A stretch of DNA of 64,000 nucleotides from Neorhizobium huautlense (GTDB lineage Bacteria > Pseudomonadota > Alphaproteobacteria > Rhizobiales > Rhizobiaceae), in contig NZ_JAUSRF010000002.1 in assembly GCF_030811685.1 (NCBI RefSeq), positions 372,001 through 436,000 of the forward strand, written 5' to 3'. Below the pieces are notes generated by a model. That model did not search any database, had not been told where the DNA came from, and worked only from the letters and a program-made list of their open reading frames with translations. Positions 20,824 to 29,749 of this stretch are shown here, piece after piece. The first letter of the stretch is position 1, and the number at the start of each line of letters is the position of its first letter. The position numbers were made by a program, and so were the translations under genes.

Positions 20824-21840
20824 TTAGCTTTCGGTGGAGCCGAACGGCGGCACGGTCGGCGGGCGGCGGATGGTCGGCTGGCGTGGTGCCGATGGAGTAG
20901 AGGTCGGGCCGTTGCCGTCCCCACCGAACACTTCCTTGGCAATCGCGCCGATGCCGGAGAGCGAACCGATCAGCGAGGACGCCTCCAGCGGCATCAGCAC
21001 GATTTTCGAATTGTTGGCCTTGCCGATTTCCACCAGTGCTTCGGTGTATTTCTGGGCGACGAAGTAGTTGATCGCCTGCACGTCACCCACCGCAATGGCT
21101 TCCGACACGACCTGCGTTGCGCGGGCTTCGGCTTCGGCCAGACGTTCGCGGGCTTCGGCGTCGCGGAAGGCGGCTTCGCGTTCACCTTCGGCCTGCAGGA
21201 CGGCTGCCTGCTTGGCACCTTCGGCGCGCAGAATCTGCGCGTTACGGGCACCTTCGGCCTCAAGAATCTGGGCGCGCTTTTCACGCTCCGCCTTCATCTG
21301 GCGGCCCATCGAGGCGACGAGGTCGGCCGGCGGCTGGATGTCCTTGATTTCGATACGCGTGACCTTGATGCCCCAGGGCTGTACTGCCTCGTCAACGACG
21401 CGCAGCAGGCGGTCGTTGATGATATCACGGTTGGAGAGGAGTTCGTCGAGATCCATCGAACCCATCACGGAACGGATGTTCGTCATGGTCAGGTTCTGGA
21501 CGGCCACTTCCAGATTTGTGACCTGATAAGCGGCCTGCGCCGGGTTGAGCACCTGATAAAAGGCGACGGCATCGGCAGAAACGCTGGCATTGTCCTTGGT
21601 GATAACCTCCTGCGTGGGAATATGCAGTACCTGTTCCATCACGTTCATGCGCGCGCCGATACGCTCGATGAACGGTGTCAGGATATTGAGGCCCGGCTGC
21701 AGCGTGCGCGTGTATTTGCCGAAACGCTCGACGGTGTAGCAATAGCCCTGCGGCACCGTTTTCACCAGCGCGAACAGCAACAGGATCGCCAGGATGACGA
21801 TGCCAATGACGAAAATATCGAACCCGGTCAGGTCCAGCAT
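20824..21840 (-). CDS. SPFH/band 7 stomatin-like protein (QmcA type)
   Basis: This 338-residue protein has an N-terminal membrane anchor ([20 protein letters not shown]), the SPFH domain (about 25-180, with [23 protein letters not shown] split over the first strands) and a long Ala/Glu/Arg-rich coiled coil (about 190-260, [22 protein letters not shown]). It is expected to oligomerise as a membrane scaffold. Its C-terminus is Pro/Thr-rich. It heads the two-gene operon with the NfeD protein. Confidence 0.92.
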   Translation of the reverse strand: MLDLTGFDIFVIGIVILAILLLFALVKTVPQGYCYTVERFGKYTRTLQPGLNILTPFIERIGARMNVMEQVLHIPTQEVITKDNASVSADAVAFYQVLNPAQAAYQVTNLEVAVQNLTMTNIRSVMGSMDLDELLSNRDIINDRLLRVVDEAVQPWGIKVTRIEIKDIQPPADLVASMGRQMKAEREKRAQILEAEGARNAQILRAEGAKQAAVLQAEGEREAAFRDAEARERLAEAEARATQVVSEAIAVGDVQAINYFVAQKYTEALVEIGKANNSKIVLMPLEASSLIGSLSGIGAIAKEVFGGDGNGPTSTPSAPRQPTIRRPPTVPPFGSTES

Positions 21841-21944
21841 GGGATACCCCCTTCAACTCACATTTGATCGGCGGCGATCCTATGCAAGCGGCTTGGCATA
21901 GACAAGCAATAAGGGGATAGAGGGTAGATTCCGGTGTGATTTCA

Positions 21945-22313
21945 TCAGCTTCGCTGCGGATTTGCCGGAATTTCGCGGATCAGGCGCGTCAGAAGCGGCA
22001 GAACGTGGGCGGGGCGGTCGCGCAGATGCTCGATCAGCTCCTTTTCAAGGCCGCTCAATTTCGCGCCCGTCATGTCGGTGGTGTTGGGTGCGCCGGATAA
22101 TAGCCAGTCGAGCGATATGCCGAGAAGATCGGCCAGCCGGCTGGCATTGTCGATCGACATGGCGTGACCCTGCATCCATTTGGAGACCGCCGCCGGCGAA
22201 ATGCCGAGATCAGCAGCGAGCGCCATCATCTTCTGCGGCCCGCGGGCGCCGAGCGCCTGTCTCAGTCGCCTGCCACGATCGCGATCTATCTTCTGAGGTG
22301 TACGGCCTGGCAA
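21945..22313 (-). CDS. XRE-family helix-turn-helix regulator
   Basis: This 122-residue protein has a Cro/CI-type HTH at about residues 13-70 (RGRRLRQALGARGPQKMMALAADLGISPAAVSKWMQG ... RLADLLGISLDWLLSG, shown in part). The C-terminal 50 residues are helical and could dimerise. It is divergent from queC. The gap contains an AT-rich inverted repeat that may be its own operator. The target is unknown. Confidence 0.87.
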   Translation of the reverse strand: MPGRTPQKIDRDRGRRLRQALGARGPQKMMALAADLGISPAAVSKWMQGHAMSIDNASRLADLLGISLDWLLSGAPNTTDMTGAKLSGLEKELIEHLRDRPAHVLPLLTRLIREIPANPQRS

Positions 22314-22356
22314 AGAATCATCTCCTGCGGGTGTGTTTATTAATTATCTCTTTTTG

Positions 22357-22397
22357 GTTGTGTATTTCAATATGTGTTTGTGAAAAATACAATCAAC
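22357..22397. promoter_or_regulatory. Inverted repeat upstream of the XRE gene
   Basis: GTTGTGTATTT at 22357-22367 faces AAATACAATCAAC at 22385-22397 (GTATTT/AAATAC cores with outer GTTG/CAAC). It lies 44-84 bases before the XRE start in AT-rich DNA that is otherwise unassigned. It is a candidate autoregulatory operator. Confidence 0.4.
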
Positions 22398-22480
22398 GGG
22401 CGAAATTGATGTGATTATCACAATGTTGGAAAAGGTTATTTGCAATCCCGGACGAAGGGGTTAAACAGCCGCCCAGAAAT

Positions 22481-22513
22481 GCCGGTCGCAGCCTACCCGG
22501 ACAAAACAAGGAC
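22481..22513 (+). promoter_or_regulatory. preQ1-I riboswitch controlling queCDE
   Basis: CCGG (22482-22485) pairs with CCGG (22497-22500) around the loop TCGCAGCCTAC, followed by the A-rich tail ACAAAACAAGGAC. The order GGTCGCAG, C-rich closing strand and ACAAAACAAGG closely matches the translational preQ1-I aptamer known from Thermoanaerobacter. The tail contains the queC Shine-Dalgarno (AAGGA, 22508-22512), eight bases before the ATG, and loop CCT can pair with its AGG. Binding of preQ1 or preQ0 would hide the ribosome site and give feedback control of queuosine precursor synthesis. Confidence 0.87.
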
Positions 22514-22520
22514 ACCGATC

Positions 22521-23231
22521 ATGAAGACACTCGTCGTCTGCTCAGGCGGACTCGATTCCGTTTCGCTTGCCCACCGCATCGCCGCAGAGGGCGATCTTAT
22601 GGGCCTCATCTCCTTCGATTACGGCCAGCGCCACAGAGTAGAGCTCGAATATGCCGCCGCCTGTGCCAAGCGCTTGGGCGTGTTTCACCAGATCATCGAC
22701 ATGCGCGCCATCGGCAGCCAATTGACCGGTTCGGCTTTGACCGACGATCTGGATGTGCCGGACGGTCATTATGCCGAAGAGACCATGCGCATCACCGTGG
22801 TGCCCAACCGCAATGCGATCATGCTCACGGTCGCTTTTGGCGTCGCGGCAGCGCGGGCTGCGGAAGCGGTGGCGATCGCCGTGCATGGCGGCGATCATTT
22901 CATCTATCCCGATTGCCGGCCGGATTTCATCGACAGTTTTGATGCCATGCAGCGACATGCACTCGATGGTTATGCCTCGGTAAAACTGCTGGCGCCTTAT
23001 GTGAACGGCTCCAAGGCCGATATTGTCAGCGATGGCGCCAAGCATAAGACGCCGTTCGTGGAGACATGGTCCTGCTACAAGGGCGAGACAAAACATTGCG
23101 GGCGTTGCGGCACCTGTGTCGAACGGCGCGAGGCGTTTCATCTGGCCGGTGTCGACGACCCGACGGATTATGCCGACCCGGATTTCTGGAAGGCCGCCAC
23201 GGCCGGCTTTTCGGCCGAGGAGGTGCGCTGA
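22521..23231 (+). CDS. queC: 7-cyano-7-deazaguanine (preQ0) synthase
   Basis: This 236-residue cytoplasmic enzyme converts 7-carboxy-7-deazaguanine, ATP and ammonia to preQ0. The PP-loop motif is VVCSGGLDSVS at residues 4-14; zinc-binding cysteines lie in SCYKGETKHCGRCGTC near the C-terminus. The ATG at 22521 is chosen because the Shine-Dalgarno sits eight bases upstream inside the riboswitch; the frame is open further upstream, but those codons would overlap the aptamer. The stop overlaps the queD start by one base. Confidence 0.96.
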   Translation: MKTLVVCSGGLDSVSLAHRIAAEGDLMGLISFDYGQRHRVELEYAAACAKRLGVFHQIIDMRAIGSQLTGSALTDDLDVPDGHYAEETMRITVVPNRNAIMLTVAFGVAAARAAEAVAIAVHGGDHFIYPDCRPDFIDSFDAMQRHALDGYASVKLLAPYVNGSKADIVSDGAKHKTPFVETWSCYKGETKHCGRCGTCVERREAFHLAGVDDPTDYADPDFWKAATAGFSAEEVR

Positions 23232-23587
23232 TGTACCGGATCACCAAGGAATTCCACTTTTCCGCCTCGCACCAGCTGACGCATCTGCCGGCCGACCATC
23301 AATGTGCGCGCCTGCATGGGCATAATTACATCGTGGTGGTGGAGCTTGCGGCCGCTGAACTCGATGATGACGGTTTCGTGCGCGACTATCACGAGCTGAA
23401 GCCACTCAAACAGTATATCGACGATGAGTTCGATCACCGGCACCTGAATGACGTTTTTGGCCATGAAAAGGTGACTTCGGAATTTTTGGCGAAACATTTT
23501 TACGACTGGTGTAAGGCCCGCCTGCCGGAAACCTCTGCCGTACGCGTCAGCGAGACACCAAAAACATGGGCCGAGTATCGTCCATGA
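23231..23587 (+). CDS. queD: 6-carboxy-5,6,7,8-tetrahydropterin synthase
   Basis: This 118-residue enzyme turns dihydroneopterin triphosphate into 6-carboxytetrahydropterin, the first committed queuosine step. It is a T-fold protein with zinc histidines in FSASHQL and RLHGHNY, and the catalytic cysteine just before ([10 protein letters not shown]). Length is normal. It starts at the ATG that overlaps the queC stop (TGATG), and its own stop overlaps the queE start (ATGA), so the three genes are translationally coupled. Confidence 0.95.
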   Translation: MYRITKEFHFSASHQLTHLPADHQCARLHGHNYIVVVELAAAELDDDGFVRDYHELKPLKQYIDDEFDHRHLNDVFGHEKVTSEFLAKHFYDWCKARLPETSAVRVSETPKTWAEYRP

Positions 23588-24318
23588 GCGGAGTTTCAGA
23601 AAAGATCCGCATCAGCGAGATCTTTGGGCCGACCATTCAGGGCGAGGGCATGCTGATCGGCCAGCCGACCGTGTTCGTGCGCACCGGCGGCTGCGATTAT
23701 CGCTGTTCGTGGTGCGATACGCTGCATGCGGTCGATAGCGAATATCGGCATAACTGGCTGGCCATGGAAGTGGAGACGATCTGGAGCCAGGTGCATTATC
23801 TGTCGGGCGGTGTGCCGCTGACCGTGTCGCTCTCCGGCGGTAACCCTGCCATCCAGCCGCTGGGCGGGCTTATCAAGCGAGGCAAGCAGGACGGCTATCG
23901 GTTCGCCATCGAAACGCAGGGCAGTGTCGCGCGTGACTGGTTTGCCGACCTCGATTTTCTCGTCCTGTCGCCAAAACCGCCATCGAGCGGCATGAAGACG
24001 GATTGGGATATTCTGGCCGACTGTCTCGCCACCGCGGGAGGCGGTCCACGCATTGGTTTGAAATTCGTGGTCTTCGATGATGCCGACTATGCCTTTGCCA
24101 AGGATGCAGCGGCACGTTTGCCCGATCTTCCCGTCTATCTGCAGCCCGGCAACCACACGCCGCCACCGCCGGATGACGACGATGCCCGTATCGATCTCGA
24201 TGGCATCATGGACCGCATGCTGTGGCTGGTGGACAAGGTAACGGCCGATCGCTGGTTCTACGCGACCGTGCTGCCGCAGCTTCACGTTCTCCTCTGGGGC
24301 AACAAACGCGGCGTTTGA
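23584..24318 (+). CDS. queE: 7-carboxy-7-deazaguanine synthase (radical SAM)
   Basis: This 244-residue radical SAM enzyme contracts carboxytetrahydropterin to 7-carboxy-7-deazaguanine. The cluster motif is C-x3-C-x2-C in [17 protein letters not shown] near residue 40, preceded by the family start [23 protein letters not shown] supplies the SAM-binding glycines. It is the last gene of queCDE. The operon makes preQ0; the reductase and tRNA transfer steps are encoded elsewhere. Confidence 0.95.
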   Translation: MSGVSEKIRISEIFGPTIQGEGMLIGQPTVFVRTGGCDYRCSWCDTLHAVDSEYRHNWLAMEVETIWSQVHYLSGGVPLTVSLSGGNPAIQPLGGLIKRGKQDGYRFAIETQGSVARDWFADLDFLVLSPKPPSSGMKTDWDILADCLATAGGGPRIGLKFVVFDDADYAFAKDAAARLPDLPVYLQPGNHTPPPPDDDDARIDLDGIMDRMLWLVDKVTADRWFYATVLPQLHVLLWGNKRGV

Positions 24319-24384
24319 CCTTCCTTCTTTGCCTTTGTCGCCGTTGCGCTAGATTTATCGGCGGGAAATACGGAGGAGGAAGGC

Positions 24385-25944
24385 ATGCGCAAGAATGTGC
24401 TGATCGTGGGAGCGGGGCCGACGGGGCTGGTTCTTGCCTTATGGCTGACGAAAATGGGTGTGGCCGTGCGTATCATCTCCAAGGCACCGGGACCGGGCAC
24501 GGCCTCGCGGGCGCTTGCGGTGCATGCGCGCACGCTGGAATTTTATGATCAGATTGGTTTGGCCGATGCCGTGGTGTCCGAGGGGCACCATGTCGCCGGT
24601 GTCAATCTGTGGGTTAAGGGCGACCGCAAGGCGCGCGCGGAATTCGGCGAGATCGGTGGCGGGCTGACGCCCTATCCCTTCCTGCATATCTATCCGCAGG
24701 ATGTGCATGAAAAGCTGCTCCTGTCGCGGCTGGAAGCGTTGGGCGTCTCGGTTGAATGGAACACCTGCTTCATCGAATTCGATGAGGCGACCGATGGCAT
24801 CGCGGCGCGGCTGACCCTGCCGGATGGAAACGAGGCTGTGTATGAGGCCGCCTTCGTTGCCGGTTGCGACGGCGCCGGCTCAGTGGTGCGCAAAAGCATC
24901 TCAGCCGGTTTTCCGGGTGGCACCTACGAGCAGACATTTTATGTCGCCGATGTCGAGGCATCCGGGCCGCCGATGAATGGTGAACTCAATATTGCGCTCG
25001 ACAGCGCCGATTTCCTGGCTGTCTTCCCGCTCGATGAAGGCCGTCGCGCCCGTCTGGTCGGCACGGTGGAGGAGGACGAGGCGCATGCCGGCGCGCTGCG
25101 TTTCGAGGACCTCAACGACCGGGCGGTCGCCCATCTCGGCATCGAGGTAAAGGCGGTCAACTGGTTCTCGACCTACCGGGTGCATCACCGGGTGGCCGAA
25201 CGGTTTCGCAAGGGCCGTGCCTTCATTCTCGGCGATGCCGCGCATATTCACAGCCCGGCGGGCGGGCAGGGCATGAATACCGGCATCGGCGATGCCATCA
25301 ATCTCGCCTGGAAACTGAAAGCCGTTCTGTCCGGTGGCGTGCATGACATGGCGGCCGCCAACCGGCTGCTCAACACATTCGAGGCCGAACGGATCGCGTT
25401 TGCGCGAAAGCTGATGCGCACCACCGACCAGGCCTTTTCCTTGGCGACTGCCGATGGCTGGATGGCGCGTTTCGTGCGTACGAAACTGGTGCCACTGGTC
25501 TTGCCTGTGGCGACACAGATCGAGCCGGTGAAGGACTACATGTTCCGCACGGTGTCGCAGCTGATGATCAATTATCGTGGCGAATACTTAAGCCGTGGCG
25601 AGGCGGGCGACGTGCATGGCGGCGACCGGCTGCCATGGTTCGATTTGGGTGACGGCCGCTCCAACCATGACGGTTTTCGAGACCTTTGCTGGCAGGTGCA
25701 TGTTTATGGTTATGCCGGCGCGGACGTGGAGGAATGGTGCCGTGAAAACGGCCTGCCTCTACATGTGTTTCCGTGGCAATCGCAATTCGAGGAGGCGGGG
25801 ATCGGCCGTGATGCCGCCTATCTGATGCGGCCGGACAGTTATGTGGCAAGTGCCGCCCACGCGGCACGGCCGGATGCGCTGGAGCGGTATTTTTCCGACC
25901 ACGGCATTACGTTGCCAGCGAAAGCGCGAGCTTATTCGGCGTAG
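24385..25944 (+). CDS. FAD-dependent aromatic-ring monooxygenase (PheA/TfdB family)
   Basis: This 519-residue flavoprotein is of the p-hydroxybenzoate/phenol hydroxylase class. The N-terminal dinucleotide motif is VLIVGAGPTGLVLALWL (residues 4-20), the DG motif is VAGCDGAGSVVRK near residue 165, and the GD motif is FILGDAAHIHSPAGGQGMN near 280. The C-terminal region is thioredoxin-like in this family. The substrate is unknown; there is no ring-cleavage gene nearby. GGAGGAAGGC just before the ATG is a strong ribosome site. Its 3' end overlaps the remains of a short-chain dehydrogenase gene on the other strand. Confidence 0.9.
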   Translation: MRKNVLIVGAGPTGLVLALWLTKMGVAVRIISKAPGPGTASRALAVHARTLEFYDQIGLADAVVSEGHHVAGVNLWVKGDRKARAEFGEIGGGLTPYPFLHIYPQDVHEKLLLSRLEALGVSVEWNTCFIEFDEATDGIAARLTLPDGNEAVYEAAFVAGCDGAGSVVRKSISAGFPGGTYEQTFYVADVEASGPPMNGELNIALDSADFLAVFPLDEGRRARLVGTVEEDEAHAGALRFEDLNDRAVAHLGIEVKAVNWFSTYRVHHRVAERFRKGRAFILGDAAHIHSPAGGQGMNTGIGDAINLAWKLKAVLSGGVHDMAAANRLLNTFEAERIAFARKLMRTTDQAFSLATADGWMARFVRTKLVPLVLPVATQIEPVKDYMFRTVSQLMINYRGEYLSRGEAGDVHGGDRLPWFDLGDGRSNHDGFRDLCWQVHVYGYAGADVEEWCRENGLPLHVFPWQSQFEEAGIGRDAAYLMRPDSYVASAAHAARPDALERYFSDHGITLPAKARAYSA

Positions 25945-26006
25945 ATCATCTTCTTCGTCATGCCGTCATCGACGGCGATCGTCTGGCCGTTCACCCATTC
26001 AGCGGA
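25932..26006 (-). pseudogene. C-terminal remnant of a short-chain dehydrogenase gene
   Basis: The minus-strand frame ends SAEWVNGQTIAVDDGMTKK followed by MIYAE and a stop. This is the typical C-terminus of classical SDR enzymes (the V-x-G-Q-x-x-x-V-D-G-G element). Upstream of it, the same frame shows no Rossmann-fold sequence, and the DNA instead encodes the exported protein at 25999 in another frame. About 24 codons survive, overlapping the monooxygenase stop by 13 bases. It probably marks an old deletion or replacement. Confidence 0.7.
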
Positions 26007-26544
26007 TCGTGCTGAAAAGAGATCGCGCCAGATCATCGATCCGCTTTTTCTCGGCTTCATCCGGGGCCTTCTGTTTCGAAGCGACCCTGAATCCGATGTT
26101 GCCCTTGCCTTGCTTGTGGGCTTCATAGTTCCAGAAATAAGCCACGCCATCCGCCGGGCCGGTTTTCGGAAAAGCGATTTCGACCCCGTCGAACTGTTTG
26201 GCGCGACCACATTCACTGCGGTCCACCATATTAGGGTTTTCGGCGCTGCAAAACTTTTCAACAGCATCGGGCGGCAGCTTGTAATCCGACACCGACAGGC
26301 AGATGACGAGAAAATCGGCGGCGGCGCTGCTCCAGAAGCCGGTCACCATATGCGCCGTATCCTCACGCGTTGTCTTGATACCGCTATGCGTCGTCACGGA
26401 ATCGCTGGGCAGATCAAGCGTGAAGGGGCATTCGGCTTCCGCAAAACGGATCCTGTTTTCGGCCTCATTATCCGCGAACGATGGTCCGGCAATACCCGCG
26501 CTCACCAGCAGAAGGGCTGCGGGCCAAATCCATGAGCGCTTCAA
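25999..26544 (-). CDS. Exported hypothetical protein
   Basis: This 181-residue protein has a clear signal peptide (MKRSWIWPAALLLVSAGIAGPSFA, cut near residue 24). The mature part is soluble with three cysteines (ECPF, VICLS, EKFCSAE) plus one in SECGRAK, possibly two disulfides. No family was recognised. It lies 19 bases after the hemH stop on the same strand, in the downstream position, so it may be cotranscribed with hemH... the two genes read in the same direction with hemH first. Its end overlaps the SDR remnant by eight bases. Confidence 0.75.
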   Translation of the reverse strand: MKRSWIWPAALLLVSAGIAGPSFADNEAENRIRFAEAECPFTLDLPSDSVTTHSGIKTTREDTAHMVTGFWSSAAADFLVICLSVSDYKLPPDAVEKFCSAENPNMVDRSECGRAKQFDGVEIAFPKTGPADGVAYFWNYEAHKQGKGNIGFRVASKQKAPDEAEKKRIDDLARSLFSTIR

Positions 26545-26563
26545 GCCTCTCTCCCCCCGTTTG

Positions 26564-27598
26564 TCACACCCAGCCCTGCAGCTCGCGGCGCACCACCGCT
26601 TCCAGCACGTTCATGCCATCGACGCTATCGTTGAGGCAGGGGATGTGGACGAACTTCTCGCCGCCGTGATGCATGAAGATCTCGCCCGCTTCACCGGCGA
26701 TTTCCTCCAGCGTCTCGAGACAATCCGACACGAAACCGGGGTTCATGATGGCGACGCGCTTGATGCCTTCGGCAGCCAGCCCCTCCATCGTTTTATCAGT
26801 ATAGGGCTGCAGCCATTCTTCCGGGCCGAAACGCGACTGGAAGGTGATGCGCAGCTGGTTTTCCGAATAGCCGAGCTTTTCACGCAGCAGGCGGGCGGTC
26901 TTCTGGCAGAAACACTGGTAGGGATCGCCGGCCTTGAAATAGGATTGCGGGATGCCGTGGAAAGAGGTGATCAGCAGCTGCGGTTCCCAGTCGAGCGTGG
27001 CCAGCGTGTTGCGCACGGAATTGGCGAGCGCCTCGATATAGACGGGGTCGTCGTGATAGGTCGGCACGGTGCGCACGGCGGGCTGCCAGCGCATCTTCAT
27101 CAGGTGCTCGAACGCCTTGTCGTTGACGGTGGCCGTCGTTGCCGCTGCATATTGCGGATAAAGCGGGAAGAGCACGATGCGGTCGCAGCCTTGCGCCTTC
27201 AGCGCATCGATTTTCGAAGCGATCGACGGATTGCCGTAACGCATGGCCCAGTCGACCACGACATTGGGCAGGTTTTTCAGGCGCTCGGCCATCAACTCAC
27301 CCTGGTTGCGGGTGTAGGTGCGCAGATAGCTTTCGTCGAGATCCTTGTTCCAGATCTCCTCGTAAGCCTTGCCGACTTTTTGCGGGCGCTTGTTGAGCAC
27401 GATGCCGTAGAGGATCGGGTACCAGTAGAGCTTCGACCACTCGATGACGCGGCTGTCGGACAGGAATTCTGCCAGATAACGGCGCATCGACCAGTAGTCG
27501 GTGCCGTCAGGTGTGCCGAGATTGATGAGCAACACGCCCACCTTGCCGAACGTGACCTTGGGGTGACTGGCGGGCAAAACGGCTGTGGAAGAGGTCAT
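26564..27598 (-). CDS. hemH: Ferrochelatase
   Basis: This 344-residue enzyme inserts Fe(II) into protoporphyrin IX, the last step of protoheme synthesis, at the inner face of the cytoplasmic membrane. KVGVLLINLGTPDG near residue 20 is the family start; the metal-binding histidine lies in LLITSFHGIPQSY, and the PGFVSDCLETLEEI segment carries the conserved acidic face. Length is normal. The start is the ATG at 27598. Confidence 0.96.
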   Translation of the reverse strand: MTSSTAVLPASHPKVTFGKVGVLLINLGTPDGTDYWSMRRYLAEFLSDSRVIEWSKLYWYPILYGIVLNKRPQKVGKAYEEIWNKDLDESYLRTYTRNQGELMAERLKNLPNVVVDWAMRYGNPSIASKIDALKAQGCDRIVLFPLYPQYAAATTATVNDKAFEHLMKMRWQPAVRTVPTYHDDPVYIEALANSVRNTLATLDWEPQLLITSFHGIPQSYFKAGDPYQCFCQKTARLLREKLGYSENQLRITFQSRFGPEEWLQPYTDKTMEGLAAEGIKRVAIMNPGFVSDCLETLEEIAGEAGEIFMHHGGEKFVHIPCLNDSVDGMNVLEAVVRRELQGWV

Positions 27599-27667
27599 TG
27601 AAGGCTTTCCGGCTCAATTCGAGATGTTCGCGCGCATGAATGCGCGGCAGTTATCCCCTTATGTAGA

Positions 27668-27699
27668 AACAAAGAACGGCCCGGGAAAGCCCCGGACCG
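27668..27699 (-). terminator. Terminator of the 5'-nucleotidase gene
   Basis: On the minus strand CGGTCCGGG, loop GCTTT, CCCGGGCCG forms a nine-position stem with one mismatch, followed by TTCTTTGTTT. It lies 40 bases beyond the nucleotidase stop and upstream of hemH. Confidence 0.75.
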
Positions 27700-27738
27700 C
27701 TGTTTAGCATAGGACAAATCGTCTTAACCCGGCGGACC

Positions 27739-29691
27739 TTACTTGGCCGGCAGGTCCAGTTCCTTGCCGACCTGGATCAGATCCGGGTGGCGCAGTTCGT
27801 TGGCCTTGGAGATTTCGCTCCAGCGCGTGCCGTCGCCATAGGCGCTTTCGGCAATCGTCCACAGCGAGTCACCCTTGACGACGGTGTATTTGCTCGGGCC
27901 GCTGGCCGGCTGCGCGGTCTGGCCCGGTGCTTCGACAGCGGCCGGAGCCGTGGTCGTTGTGGCCGGTGCCGCCGGTGCAGGAGCTGCGGGCGTGGGTGCT
28001 GCCGGTGCCTGCGCCGTGGTTGCCGGGGCTGCAGCGGGAGCGGCTGGCTTGGCATCAGCCTTCGGCGCCGGCTTGTAATCGGCAGGCGTCAGGTCGGTGA
28101 TGCGGCCGTCCGTATAGGGCTTGTACGGGCTGTTGGCGGCAATGTAGTCGGCCACGGCGTTTTCGAGGTTGGGGCCGAAATCATAGGCGTTCTGGGCGTT
28201 GGTGTTGAACACCTTGTAGCCGTCGCCGCCTGTGCGCACGTAGTTGTTGGTGACGACGCCATAGGTCTTGGCAGGGTCGATGGCAACGAAGACATCGCCT
28301 TCCTTGACCTGCACGTCGCTGACGCGCGAGCCTGCCGGCTTCGACTTGTCGAAGGAATATTTCATGCCGGCGACCTGCGCGAAACGACCGGCGCCTTCGT
28401 CGATCTGGCTGACACCGTTTTCGAGTGCTGCCACCACATCCGAACCCTTGAGCTGGAAGGTGGCGATGGTGTTCTGGAACGGCAGCACGGTCAGGACTTC
28501 GCCCATGGTGACGTCGCCGGCATCGATCGATGCACGCAGGCCGCCGCCATTCTGGATGGAGAGCGTGATGCCCTGATCCTTGACGCGATCAAGCTGTGCA
28601 TCGGCGAGCAGGTTGCCCATCGTGCATTCCTTGGCGCGGCAATTGACGCGGTCGCCATCGATAATGCCTTCGGACGAACCGACGACCTTCTTCTTCAGTT
28701 CTTCGAGCGGGCCGCCGAGTTCCTTCACCTTGGCGACAAACGCTTCATCCTGCGCGACGCTGGCATCCAGAAGTTTCGGTGCACCCGAGGTGGATTTGAC
28801 GGCGCCGTTGTCATCGAAAACGACGGTGAAATCGCCGAGATATTTGGAATAGGCGTAAGCCGTGACGATCGGAACCTCGACGCCTGCCGGGTTCTTGACC
28901 AGCGTCGGATAGGGGCCGGCAGCCTTGGTGTCGGTGCTCGACAGATAGGTGTGGCTGTGGCCGCCGACGATGACGTCGATGCCATCGACCGCTGCTGCAA
29001 TCGCCTGATCCTTGACGTAACCGACATGCGACAGAACGACGATCTTGTTGATGCCCTGGCCCTGAAGCTCGGTCACGGCCTTCTTCAGATAGGTGATTTC
29101 GTCCTCGAAGGTGATGTCCGGGCCGGGGGAGGAGGTTTCATTGGTGTCGGTGGCGAGCACGGAAACCACGGCAACCTTCTGATCACCGAATTCCTTGATC
29201 ACATAACCCTTGTACTTGTCGGCCAGAAGCGAACCGGGCTTGGCGACAGTGTTGCCGGAGATGATCGGGAATTTCAGGGCGGTGATGAACTTCAGCAGTT
29301 CATCCGGGCCGTCGTCGAATTCGTGGTTGCCGATCGCCATGGCGTCGAAACCGATGCCGTTCATGAATTCGGCAACCGGTGCGCTCTTGTAGGTGCTGTA
29401 GAACAGCGAGCCCTGGAACTGGTCACCGGCATCGAGCACCAGAACATTCTTGCCCTGCAGCTCGGCGCGGCGGGCGTCGATTGCCGACTTCACGCGGGCG
29501 ATGCCGCCGAAGCATTCGTTCTTCTCGGTCTCGGCAGGCGTGCAGGTCGAGTCGTATTTGTTGATCGGCTCGATACGCGAATGCAGGTCGTTGATGTGCA
29601 GGATGTTGAGTTCGAAATCGGCGAATGCCGCGCCGGTGGAAAGGGCCAGGACCGATACGGTCAGAAGGCCGGTCTTCAATCTCTTCAACAT
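27739..29691 (-). CDS. Periplasmic 5'-nucleotidase/2',3'-cyclic phosphodiesterase with C-terminal LysM
   Basis: This 650-residue exported metallophosphoesterase of the UshA type releases nucleosides and phosphate. After the signal peptide (about 1-25), the metal motifs LHINDLHSR, DAGDQFQGS, AIGNHEFDDG and GGHSHTY are all present; the C-terminal substrate domain contains IQNGGGLRASID. An Ala/Pro/Thr-rich linker (about 550-600) leads to a LysM domain in the last 50 residues (YTVVKGDSLWTIAESAYGDG), which should hold the enzyme on peptidoglycan. The ATG at 29691 is preferred because GGAG lies six bases upstream; the ATG at 29703 lacks this. Confidence 0.93.
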   Translation of the reverse strand: MLKRLKTGLLTVSVLALSTGAAFADFELNILHINDLHSRIEPINKYDSTCTPAETEKNECFGGIARVKSAIDARRAELQGKNVLVLDAGDQFQGSLFYSTYKSAPVAEFMNGIGFDAMAIGNHEFDDGPDELLKFITALKFPIISGNTVAKPGSLLADKYKGYVIKEFGDQKVAVVSVLATDTNETSSPGPDITFEDEITYLKKAVTELQGQGINKIVVLSHVGYVKDQAIAAAVDGIDVIVGGHSHTYLSSTDTKAAGPYPTLVKNPAGVEVPIVTAYAYSKYLGDFTVVFDDNGAVKSTSGAPKLLDASVAQDEAFVAKVKELGGPLEELKKKVVGSSEGIIDGDRVNCRAKECTMGNLLADAQLDRVKDQGITLSIQNGGGLRASIDAGDVTMGEVLTVLPFQNTIATFQLKGSDVVAALENGVSQIDEGAGRFAQVAGMKYSFDKSKPAGSRVSDVQVKEGDVFVAIDPAKTYGVVTNNYVRTGGDGYKVFNTNAQNAYDFGPNLENAVADYIAANSPYKPYTDGRITDLTPADYKPAPKADAKPAAPAAAPATTAQAPAAPTPAAPAPAAPATTTTAPAAVEAPGQTAQPASGPSKYTVVKGDSLWTIAESAYGDGTRWSEISKANELRHPDLIQVGKELDLPAK

Positions 29692-29749
29692 ATCTCTCTC
29701 CATTTACAAAAGGCCCCTGTCGAAGCCGTTCCGCCTCGTTCTAGTTTTT

